Source: Chrysomallon squamiferum (lineage: Eukaryota > Mollusca > Gastropoda > Neomphalida > Peltospiridae). From it: a DNA stretch of 64,000 nt. Of this stretch, positions 11,811 through 27,007 are shown in pieces. Under the pieces are notes generated by a model, which ran no database searches, was not told the DNA's origin, and worked only from the letters and a program-made list of their open reading frames with translations. Numbering within the stretch: the first letter of the stretch is position 1; the number at the start of each line of letters is the position of its first letter. The position numbers were made by a program, and so were the translations under genes. The stretch spans positions 14,661,463 through 14,725,462 of the forward strand of contig CM022675.1 of the NCBI GenBank assembly GCA_012295275.1. Direction: 5' to 3'.

Positions 11811-14800
11811 TAAGTGTGCTAAAAGAAAACTGTTTGTGCAACCCAACAGTTAGAACCAGAGAACTAATTATCATTTGTATTATGTCGGTTATGTTACTTG
11901 TATGAATATATATATAAAAAAAAAGGTTTGAGTGTGGACTGTGATGCTGTCACAAAATAATATTGTGTGAAGACAAAGAAGAAATTAAAAGAAGTGTCAG
12001 GAACTTTAGGAATGGCTGAATATAGATATTAATAACATTTGTTGTATCTTTTTTAATGTGGTAGTTTTTGTTTTTCAAAATATAATGAATAAAACATCGT
12101 GTTAAATGTAATAATGATAACAAAAATATTTTTTCATCTTAACCAGAAATATTGTTAAAGCAGTTAATAAATGTTACTTTCTGTATTTGAATGCATTTCA
12201 ACAAACTACTCAAAATATGAAAATATATAATAAAATCAAAGTGGTTAATAAATTCAATTTTGATGTTATTTCAAAAATATAGTTAATCTGTAAATTTGGA
12301 ATTAAATTCACTGATTTTGCTGACTTTTTTCTTTAAATTAGAAAAAATAAAATAAAACATTAGGGATAATATGCAGCCAGTTATGTAGATCTTAAATTTT
12401 GTGATATGAATAAAATTTGAATAACAGTTTTTCTAGAACTTTTCTTTTCTGTTTTTTAATAACTGATTGATAAATTCAGGAATGGAGAAGAAGGAAGAAG
12501 TGTATATGAGAAATGTTCCTGCTTTTAAAAATTAAATGGTTAAAAAAATAAATACATTTGAAAGAATATTTGTATTTAGTAGCAATCTTTTTAAGTCACA
12601 TTTATAAATTGTGTTTATTAGCTGTGTATTATGCTTGGAGATAACTACAAACAAATAGGTAGTAGTATGTAAACATTAACCTGATAATGTAAATTGGGGG
12701 CTTTTAGGATCCATATATATAGGTGGCCAAATATCTTTTAGAAGTAACTGCCTCTGTGTGATGTTGCTTTATACTATTACAGTTTAAATAAATCTGAATT
12801 TGAATTATTGTCTTGTTACTGTTTATTTTGAAATGTTACAGAAATACAAAGCATGACTGTAAATATTATCCTGATGTAGGTTAAAAAAAAATCATTCTTT
12901 TAGTTAGTTCAACAAAAGGGGCAAAATTATATGCTTTTGCTGACTATATAAAATTACATATTGCACAGCAAACTAATAAGTGTAGCCAAGGTCCACAGTA
13001 AATTTCCTTTCAAATTATTGTTGTGAAATAGATTTATTTAATCTGAGGAGAGGCATCTGTAAGTAGGAGTTACTATGTAATTCCCATCATTTCTCCTTAT
13101 TTCAGAGTTTAACAAGAAAGAAGGCAGTAGGTCTGTAGTTAAATAGGATATAATAGACTCCAGGATCAATTATTCTTGTCTTTGGTCTACATCCCATACC
13201 AAATTATGCCCCACAACCAGTGTATAGAAGTCTGCATATTTGAAGATGCATGTAAACAAAATTTCATGTTATATAAGAAATTTAGGTCTACTAACTTAAT
13301 AATATAATATTTTGCACTGTTGCTAAAGAGTTTTTATTTTTGTATTATTTTCCTAAAGTAGCTATTTGAAAATGTCAAAATGTTACTCACTTAAATTGCC
13401 TATGAAAGTATAGGATTAGTTTCCATGTTAATGATTGCCAGTTCAAATCTATTGCCATTGTGGGTTAGACAGTGCATATGTATGTTTATATACACATACA
13501 TATGCACTATCTGTTGAAGAATCACTGTTTTCATTGATCAAACCTTACTTAACAAGGGACAAAAATGTCCTGTGTGGTATCTGGCAACTGCAGATTTTTT
13601 TTTATTTTACAATTACTAAACATATTTTACTTCATTATTATTATTATTTGTTTGGGAAGTTTAAAAGTAAAGTTTCTCGTTATGATATTATTTCTTTAGA
13701 ATCTTGAATTGTCATTTCATGACTGTCTGTTCATAACTGCATCATCCAAAGTGTGTGCATTTGTAGCTTCATGATCTGAATGTTTTACTATTCAGAACAT
13801 TAAACGGTGTGCTGAAAACATTTGTATGTTAATTCTGCTCTGAACTGTACTTTGTGACAGTTGGGGAAGAGGAGATAAGTTGTGCCATTTTCCAGTTAAA
13901 TCAACCTGGGGTCCAAGGAATGAACATATCCATAAAAATAAATGGTGAGCCTCAAACAGCAAGATTTTATTCATATATATGGGCTGCATTAACAGGATTT
14001 CCAATAATGGTGTAGTCAGGGATTTGAAAATATTCTGTAAAGTGGCATAACATTCCCTACATAGTAAATTGTGCCAGTTAGAGTTAAGATAAGCATGTAA
14101 TATGCTCATTGTTTATTCCGTAATATTTTCCAGCAGTTCCCCCACTTTGATTCTTAACCGTCATGTAATGTTAACAAAATGTGATAGATCTAGCTAAAAC
14201 ACTCCTACAACTGAACTATAACTCATCAAGACTTGTACAAAAATAGAATAATCATCCAAGAAAGGACTATCAATGTGGATATATGAATGATTATAGTATA
14301 TTTAACCTATTTTCAAATGTGCTATGCCGTTATGTTCCTCCTATATTCTAATGTATTTGAAACTGCAATGGAAAAGAATTGACTTAAAAATACTTTTAAA
14401 CACATGACATGCATATAGAATATTGGTAATGATTCTATATGTATTCTAAATCCAGCCTACTCATCAGCACATTTTCTAGTAAACAAATCTGAAATACGTA
14501 CTGTTCATTTTTCTTTACTGCCATTTCTAAAGCTTGAACACAAGCTGGCAGGATCTTTGGGTTGGGATGCATACAGATACCCGTTAATTTGGATAAACAA
14601 AATCTTCAGCACTGGCCTTGCTAGCCACCTTTAGCAAGAAACTCCCTCAAATTCATCAACTACATCATCAAGCCCAGCAATATATTGCTTACTGCAAGAC
14701 CGTCCTGTAACTTTCACCAACAAAATCCCCTTCATTTTTCTGATTCTGGATCTAAATCGGAACAGCTTGCCATAGGCCTAGTGACCTTGAATTTTCTCCC

Positions 14801-15206
14801 CTTTTTCAATTTGCTTTGGCAAATATGTTGGTGCAAAGTTGGATTTTTAAAATTTTGTTATTTTTAAATGGATTATACTTTCTGGTCAAAATAATTTAAG
14901 GTATTCAGTTAACTAAGCAACAAACACAAACTGCATACCAATTATTTTATTTTCAACAGTTTTTCCCCCACCTCCCCACCCTGGTCTTCAGTGAACTAAG
15001 TGCAGCAACAGAAAATATGTTATAGTAAAAAAAAAAAAATTATCAAAAAGTGTTTACGAAATTAAATATAAAATAAAAATGTTCAGATTGTAGAAGCGAG
15101 GTAGGAATTCAGTGAGGAATGTGTGAATTAAGTAAACCACAACATTGAGTATTCCTATGAAGCAATTATTTTAAAGTGTTTATTTTAAGTACTGGTACTA
15201 GTGACT
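11811..15206. other. Intergenic and 3' UTRs between COA3-like and HSC70 genes
   Basis: Holds the 3' ends of two convergent genes. AATAAA motifs follow the COA3 stop within 300 bp (near 12087). On the minus strand, AATAAA lies 23 bp after the HSC70 stop (complement of 15179-15184) and again at the complement of 14946-14951. Nothing else is supported. The section 14530-14830 is less AT-rich and may be an old repeat fragment, but no protein is recognisable. Confidence 0.55.
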
Positions 15207-19396
<4,190 letters not shown>

Positions 19397-19865
19397 TTTC
19401 CTGTCGGTTAATACATTCATAAATTCAGAATTATATACATTGCTTTTTACATTTGATGATTTGTTCAGTCATGTTCTAACCTGGCCATTTTGTAATTACA
19501 GCTTTCGAAAAATCAATTTGATCAATAATGTTTGCATTCGACTTTTGAAACAAACCAACCCCCCCCCCAAAAAAAAAACACCCAACAAAATAAAATAAAA
19601 TAGACATCGTTTTCCTGTTTCAAGTATTTGAAACAAATTATTTTGTTTCACTTGCTTGTTAAATAATACACGCCCTAAACTAATTAATGCCAAACCAATG
19701 CCCGATCTCGAATGAATGACTAATCAGTAAAATATATCATTTTAACAAAAGAATTTTAACAATTTAAATATAATAAAAGGAAAATATGATATGGTAGATG
19801 TAAATTTAAAAACCTATTTCAATTAATATCTAGTCACCTTAATATATTAATTCCGTTTCGAATAC

Positions 19866-19925
19866 CTAGCGTCTCCAAGCGACAAAAGCAGTTAGCACGT
19901 GCACGAGCCTATCTTCCAGTACAAA
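19866..19925 (-). other. Candidate 5' non-coding exon of HSC70
   Basis: On the minus strand a plausible donor, GCTAG then GTATTC, lies at 19866/19865, about 25-90 bp downstream of a TATA box and upstream of the acceptor before the HSC70 ATG. A non-coding first exon is standard in animal HSC70 genes. The 5' boundary (transcription start) is only estimated from the TATA position. Confidence 0.55.
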
Positions 19926-19948
19926 GACTAATGGGAAAAAGGAAGGGG

Positions 19949-19992
19949 CTTTATAGTCTGACGATTTTGACTACACATCGAATCTTCTAGAA
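19949..19992 (-). promoter_or_regulatory. HSC70 core promoter: TATA box and three-unit heat-shock element
   Basis: On the minus strand TATAAAG occupies 19955-19949. Just upstream, 19980-19992 reads GAATCTTCTAGAA, a perfect GAAnnTTCnnGAA array, the binding site of trimeric heat-shock factor. A CCAAT sequence lies at about 20032-20036. Spacing and orientation fit the HSC70 gene. A classical HSE suggests that this intron-containing cognate gene is also heat-inducible. Confidence 0.75.
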
Positions 19993-20341
19993 TTACTAAC
20001 AGGTTCGTTTATTTCCGTCGCAAGGACATATCCAATGAAAAAGCTAATCTCAATAGTTCGGAAAAATGCGGGATCTTCGGAAAATATATCCCAACATATA
20101 ATAAATATAAATATTATATGAGCTGACAATATTTTGAAAATTTCGTGCAATTATTGAATTAGCGTATTTCGACTTTTGTATGACCATTCAATGATGTTTT
20201 AGATGTTTCTGGAATCCAGGACCAAAAGATACATATTTCTGATAAAATATGAAAAATATTTTGTTTAATATTTATTTATTTATGACTTTTAGTTATAAGT
20301 TTTTCCCACGAACATTTGGTGGCGATTTTAGTACAGGTGGT

Positions 20342-20488
20342 ATGTCCGATCCATTTTTCAAATGTAAGCAGACTTTCAAGTAGTTGAAATTAAATAATTA
20401 TGTGTTTTTTGCAGACGTCGTTGCCATTTCTGCAACAGTCGTTTTAGTTTCAGTAGCGTGCGCACCGTTCGCTGATGTTTACATGTAA
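20342..20488 (+). CDS. Candidate two-exon membrane microprotein, 31 residues
   Basis: Exon 1 starts at ATG 20342 and ends at 20363 before a good donor (GTAAGC). Exon 2 begins at 20415 after TTTTTTGCAG, and the intron is 51 bp. The joined frame has 32 codons including TAA at 20486-20488. It starts MSDPFFKYVVAISATVV and consists of a short polar N-terminus, one hydrophobic segment of about 16 residues and a short tail. AATAAA lies within ten bases of the stop. It is divergent from HSC70, with about 350-400 bp between their 5' ends, so a shared bidirectional promoter is possible. I know no family for it. A 31-codon frame can arise by chance; the case rests on good splice sites, a frame-preserving intron and the poly(A) signal. 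Confidence 0.45.
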
Positions 20489-20703
20489 AGATTAATAAAG
20501 TTAGCGTTCTTGGTCTATGACTTTACATATTTTGTTTTATATATATACATACATGTATTTGTACACCAATTACGTGATCCTACATTGCAGTTCATACACA
20601 CAGATTTATGGAAAAACATAACATGTCGAAGATACTTCTTCACCCCCGCCCCAGTCATAGGTCATCAATACAAAAAGGACTAGATGAATGCTTAGATAAA
20701 GAA

Positions 20704-21026
20704 CAGTGGCGTGCAGAGGTGGGGGCGAATGGGCGAGGCCCTGGGCATCCAAATGTTGGGAGCGGATACAATGAGAGAAACGAATTTGGTTGATTTATAT
20801 TTAAATCGAATAAAGCGTTTATTTTATGTTTCATCTGTATTACCTATTCAAAATATCTTCGTTTCTCATAATATTTCTCAGTACTACGCCTTATACTTGA
20901 CTGTTTGAGGCATACAATCAAGGAGTTAGCCCTGGGCATCACCACTGATAAAGAAATACGACAGTTTCGCAAACCAGTAACTAGGGGCCTGGTTAGCCCA
21001 ACACACCTAAAAAGCCTAAGCCACTG
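20704..21026. mobile_element. Possible short non-autonomous hAT-like element
   Basis: The left end begins CAGTGGCGTGCAGAGG, a style common to hAT termini, and the right end reads GCCTAAGCCACTG. The inverted match is only about eight bases, and I see no matching 8-bp target duplication. The GC-rich body between contrasts with its surroundings. Confidence 0.3.
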
Positions 21027-23240
21027 AATGGACAGTGAAGTTGGCAAGCCACTGGATAGAAGTGAACGACAGCTGCACCGCTTCGGGTGACATCTTTACA
21101 ATATAACAAATCGTTTGAACATGCAGAAATGTTTATAAATGGCCAGAGGATGTCATTGGTTGCAACAGTGAAAACTGTATGCCTGTTTGGCAAAAATTTA
21201 GGTGTGCTGGCATCAAATGAATACCCAAAGGAAGTTGATTTTATAAACAATAATAATAATAATAAATAATAATACACACAAAAAATACAGCATTGTAAGT
21301 TAAATCATGGGTAGTTCACTTCTTTCGCAGTACTAAAAAAAAGACCCAGCAAAAGAAAATATCACTGTCATCAGCTGCAAGGAAGCTTGTTTAACCTTCT
21401 TACAGCAAAACAGTGAAATAAAATTTCGGTTAAATCAGTTTGTTTTGGAATATATATTTTATTTAAAAGGTAGAATTTTATTGACAGTAAATTATGATTT
21501 AGTGATTTTTCTATATTCAACAAACTGTCGTAACAACTAGTATCTGTTTTTTAGCTAAAAGGTTCCTCTGTGCTGTAGCTTAAGAAAAGTAATCCCTTTT
21601 TAATTTCATGAAACTTAGTTATTTTATCTTGAGGTGTTGATTAGCTCTATAAGAGAAAATAAATATAAAACTGATCAGATGACAGGTAACTATTGTTTCC
21701 AGTCAAATCAAGTTAAATACACAATATCATGAGCAATATTGAGTTTTTATTTGTTAAAACAGAGAGGATTTAGTTGTGACTGAGTGAATATTTCTATGAT
21801 GTATTTACATTTTTACTTCTTGATCTTATAAAATCTTGTGAAATAGAGATGAAATTTTATAGAACTTTTGAAGAATATATTTTTATTGTAAATATACAAA
21901 ACATAAATTTGATAAAGAAGATAAACATTTTATAGATGCATCTGTGTATCTGTATATATGTGTGTGAGATAAACTATCTGGCTGCTGCCATATCAGTTTT
22001 GAAAACAATATCAGTTAATTAAGCAGGGAAGATGCAATTTTGGAGTACCTAGAAAGTCTCTCAAACCATTCACTGCTCATGCAACATGATCAGATGCTTT
22101 GCCAGACAGTACAAAGATGGATAAACAGAATGTCTAATGCAGTGCAAAAAATACCCCAAAAAGAATGCAATTAATAAAACAATGCTATCAAAGTCAGTAC
22201 TTGATTGCTCAGTGTAGGACATGTTAAGAGAATTTGAGGAAATGTACTCCAAGCTCGGTTTTATAACATTTTGTTCATACCATCCCAAACATGTTCTACA
22301 AGATGTGACAGACTCTTTGTGGGTACTGTCCCATGACTAGTCTGATACTGAAGATTCTCAACAAGGTTCCAGAAACACACACCACATGGAGGCCAGAAAC
22401 AAGAGGTGTATAAATTGTTTCATCTGAAATGACAGAAAATATGAATACCATGCTCTGTGTGATTTTGTAAACTTGGTGAACAAATACCTCCTGGTTGCCA
22501 TTAAACTGAAAATTAAGAATGAAATTCATTTCACAGATGTTTGCATGTCCCATTATAAAGGAAATGGGCTATTTCACTTCCATTACATCAATTGCTATTT
22601 AACTGCTTTTTTCTCATGAAAAGGCAATAAACAAGTTGGGTCAGGGTCAAGAAGAGCTGGATTTCAGAAAAACCCAGAAGACAGCAGTTTAGCAATCAAA
22701 AACAAAAAAGCTGGCTGCATGCTTAATTTATTCTGTTCCTAGAAAAATCTTTATTGCTTTGCAAAAAGCTAAATAAATAAATAAGTAAATAACTATACTA
22801 CTAGTTATTAATTTATTAAACATGTTTTTTTTAGCATTTTTAAGATTGAGTTAAACATTTTATAAAATGCTTCTTTCTTTCTTTTTTATGTTTTTGGTGT
22901 TATTGCATATAAAAAATTAAATGCTGCAGTCAGAATTTTATGATCTACTATTTTTACCTAGCAGCAAGTGGATGTCTGTATTAATTTTGTCAAATTAGAC
23001 ATGACATTCAGAAAGTCTCATAGGTCTCATGTTGCTTATGATTGGTTTAAAGATTAACAAAATAATAAAATAACAGAGGAAAAAAAAAAAAAATGAATAT
23101 TATAAAAAACCAGTTCTAGGATGTTAAGCAAAACATGACTGTATTTGAATTAAAAAGTCCAAAAGCAAAATAAAAAATAGAATATATATATATAAGAAAA
23201 CAGAAAAGAGTTGAGTGATTAAACAATACACCAAAACAAC

Positions 23241-23262
23241 AGAGAGAGAGAGAGAGAGAGAG
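23241..23262. repeat. (GA)n microsatellite
   Basis: About ten perfect AG units. Confidence 0.9.
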
Positions 23263-24134
23263 ATATTGAAAATGGATAAATATAGATGGACATAAAATGC
23301 AGTTTATTTGTTTAATGACAACTTAGCATAGAAATAAAATTAGTTATTGGCTGACTTAATATTAACATGTATATCTGTCTTTATATTTATTTATATTCAC
23401 TTTCTGGGCATCTTTTGTAATGAATTTTAAATGTGTGTGTTTTTTGTATATGTATGTATACAGTTCGGAACTATTTTTGAAAAAAAAGAAGATAAAAAAT
23501 GTTTTAAAGTATATAAGAACATATATATAAAATAGTACATTCAGAGGATAAGATGGTATGTAATAGGTATAAACTGTCTATCAGAGGAATCTGTTTATGC
23601 TTCTAGTAATTATAGGAGATGACTCTTGTTTAGCTTATCTAGTATGAAGTGCATTAATTAGCTCCTTTCATGCCAAAAACACCAAAAGAAATAAATAACC
23701 AAGGAATAATTAGACATAATTTCAATGAAATTTTATAATTTGAAGAAACTGTTTCAAATAGGTTGAAATAATTTATTTATCACTAATAACAATTAGGAAA
23801 AAATAAAGTGAATTAAGAGGTAAAAATCTGGTAAACAGTTTCTTAGTTTTCCATTTCACTTAGAGCTGGATTTGGTAGACTTTTCACAGCTGCTATAATA
23901 ATGACCAGTGTATGTACTCTCCTGCATGGGATGGTACATATCATGTTTGCTGCTAACTGGAATGTGTAGCCAATGAAATGGTGGCTTAATCTTTTCATTA
24001 TCTGAGTGCTTCATCTGACACCATATAACCATAAACACAATGAAATAAGTACATATAGTTAAAAAAAAAAATTAACACATTTTATTTATTGTAATAATCA
24101 ATATTTTTATTTCATTTGTTTATTCAGCAATAAA

Positions 24135-26975
24135 TCATGTATACGTTGATGTTAAGCTGATGTTAGTGCTATTTTCAGGAACACTAGCTGGGATTTTCTG
24201 TTCTCTCTCTTTGTCTGCAACAAATGAATGAATATTTCTTTAATGCATTTGAACTCATAATTTTTTTTTTTTTTTTTTTTCTTCTGTTTCTTTGTTGTAA
24301 ATAATTATATCAGTATACCTGTTTTAGGACACTAACTGGAATATGAAAAAGCCCAACTTAACACAACATTAACATGTCTTTAAATTAGAAACTCAGTATA
24401 TGTAATATTTATATCACAAAATTACTTTATTTTTTGTTGTATTTTTTTTTTTTTGTTGTAAATAATTCTAAAGATGATGTACTTGTAAGCAGGGTTCACT
24501 ATTGTTATATGAAGACTAACACTACATAAGCTTTTTTAATTACACACCTTGTCTGAAGAGCCTGATCATGAACCTGTTGAGATTTCCTTTAATTCTTTTT
24601 AAAAATGTTGGCTGTGTGTTTTCACATTCATTAGAGATGTTGGTTTCAGCACAGCTGAAAAATATCAGTAAATATAACAATATTTCATTTACAGCTTACA
24701 GTCATATATTTTATTATTACACTACAATTGAAATAAATTAAGTTAATTACAAATTATAGAAAATTTTAAATGTCACAAAATAATTTTAAATGGGCAATTA
24801 ATATGAGATGTTTACAATTACAAACCTGTGAGTTTGGTTCCCACTTGTGCAAACACTGTTCTGGTAAATCATCTGCAACATCAACAGAAAAGCAAATTTA
24901 ATTTTGTTTACGTTCAAATAATTTTTTTCAGAGATAAGAGCTTGCAAAATATTAAACAACATCAATAAGAATCATAAGAAATTCACAGCAGTTCATGAAA
25001 GATGTCATTTTGAATTTTAAATAATATTTTGTCTAAACCTGTTTGGTTATTTATGCACTTAAGTATTTGTCTCTTGTCATATATTCTGTACATTTGTAAT
25101 TTCTGATAATCAATTCAGACTTGTTTAGTACTAATAAAAATAAAATAATTGTAATTTGTTTCAGTTTTATTAATTAAAATGACTAAGAATAATGATTATT
25201 TATATTTTTAAAAGTAATACTCACTCTTTTTGATTGGATGTGATTTTCTGGAATCTTTGTGTCCTATATAAAGAAAAACACATAGATTTTCTATTACACA
25301 CTTTTAACACTATATTGTACTCGTTACAAAAGAAAAACAGAACAGTAAATATTCGTTCATATATGTTTGTATTAACAAATTAAATTTGAATGGCTTCTCA
25401 AGCTACAATGTAATTGAGAGACTAATTGTAGGAGTATTCTTAATTTCCAATTTTAATTACAACTTTGAATCAGTCTGTTATGTTTTTATTAATCTAATTA
25501 AAGTGTACTGTCATTTAACTTTTATTTTTTAATGATTTGAGAGATAAAAGCCACTGCTATCACTCCAGGTGCAAGGCAACTTTTATATTAGTTTTATCGT
25601 AGACAAGAAAACATGACAATCTTTTATAAATCACATAGAAACTGAATACTAAAGGTCTAGTGCATTCTCCTACCTCAACCAGATTTAACCATTTTAACCC
25701 ATTCTTTTGTTGTTTGTTTATATATTTATTTATTATTTATCTATGTTTTAAATTAGAATTACTATTTTTTTTCTTCTTATAAATGATCTGTTACATGCTC
25801 AGTTGTGAATGGAAAAACAACTATCTACTAACAAACAACAACTAGGAAAACACTAACCAAAATCTTATCCACAGTGTCATACATATCAGATCCACTGAAG
25901 TTAGAAACTATGTCATCTATCATTGACCAATCAGAGTTTGGACTGAACTCTTTCTCCTCACCAAAATGTTGCTCTTTATCTGGAATATCTCCATTACAAG
26001 AAACAGAAGCAAGGGATGCAATTGATGTACTCGCTATAAAAAAATAAATAAATAAAATAAAATAAATAATACAAGTAATAAATAATAAAGTAATAGTAAT
26101 AATGTGCTATTTTCACTTATGTCATATTATTTATCTTAATATCTCCATTACAAACTGCTAGGTGTTACCTAAATGATAGAAATAAAGACATATATGTAGC
26201 TTAACATACTTACCAGCAGATATATCAGCCTGAAAAGTAAAAATGTATAATTAATTTTACTTTAGTATTGTTTTGTATTTTATTTACTAATTTTATTACA
26301 GTGGTGTTGTGGTTTATTTTTCATAAATATTTTATTGTTAGTTGGAGAGTGTCATAAATTTTATAAATGTATTATGGTTTCACATTTTCATACAGCTATT
26401 ATGAGTTTTCTTGCTCTTTTGAATAAAGCTGCTTGTTCACTTAGTTCAGAACAATGGAAGATTTTTTATAAAGTAATAACATAAGAAGAAAATGAAGATG
26501 AAGTAAAAGATTATCTACCTCTGACTTATTTGAGGACTGTGGCCTTTCAATGCACCTTTTGTCCTGAAATTGCATGTAATAAATTATTAATTAAAACTTT
26601 CACTGTATTAATCTAATTCAAGTAAATTATTAATGCGTTTTTTTTTTTTTTTTTCTTGATATAGTAAGGATTTTTTGATCTAAATTATATTTTACTTTTT
26701 CAATGATATGAGAGATGAAACACAATGCTATTAATCCAAGAGCTTACCAAGTAAGAGCAAGATATCTTTTACATTAATTTTATAACAGACAGGAAAACAT
26801 GACAGACTTTGATGAATCATATATAGGAGATGGTTGCATGAGAAATAACCCAATAAATAACTTACTAAATATATTTAATTATGTCTCCATCAAATATCAG
26901 ATCAGAGATCAAATGAAAAGTCTGGTCTAGTCTCCATGGCTACCAATTTACAATCCATTCTTTTTTCTCCCATAG

Positions 26976-27007
<32 letters not shown>

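Larger units (their letters stand above)
20489..24134. other. Intergenic region with old repeat fragments
   Basis: No supported gene. A possible CAGTGGC-ended element lies at 20704-21026, and there is a (GA)n run at about 23241-23262. Section 22040-22560 is less AT-rich and contains weak protein-like stretches on the minus strand, without a recognisable motif set. The open frame at 23856-24038 (-) is discussed under findings. Confidence 0.5.

Noticed and set aside
11700-11900. Possible tRNA-derived SINE
   Set aside because: The GC-richer patch is explained by COA3-like exon 2; no A/B box pair was found.
13792-14109. 105-codon minus-strand frame
   Set aside because: No recognisable domain, no splice context, and composition typical of chance frames.
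20704-21026. A clear-cut MITE with target duplication
   Set aside because: Inverted match of only about eight bases and non-matching flanking octamers; kept only as a low-confidence element.
22040-22560. Transposase-like minus-strand stretch (phrase LVEHVWDGM, reminiscent of Tc1 ends)
   Set aside because: Only a few residues match, with no catalytic motifs or termini.
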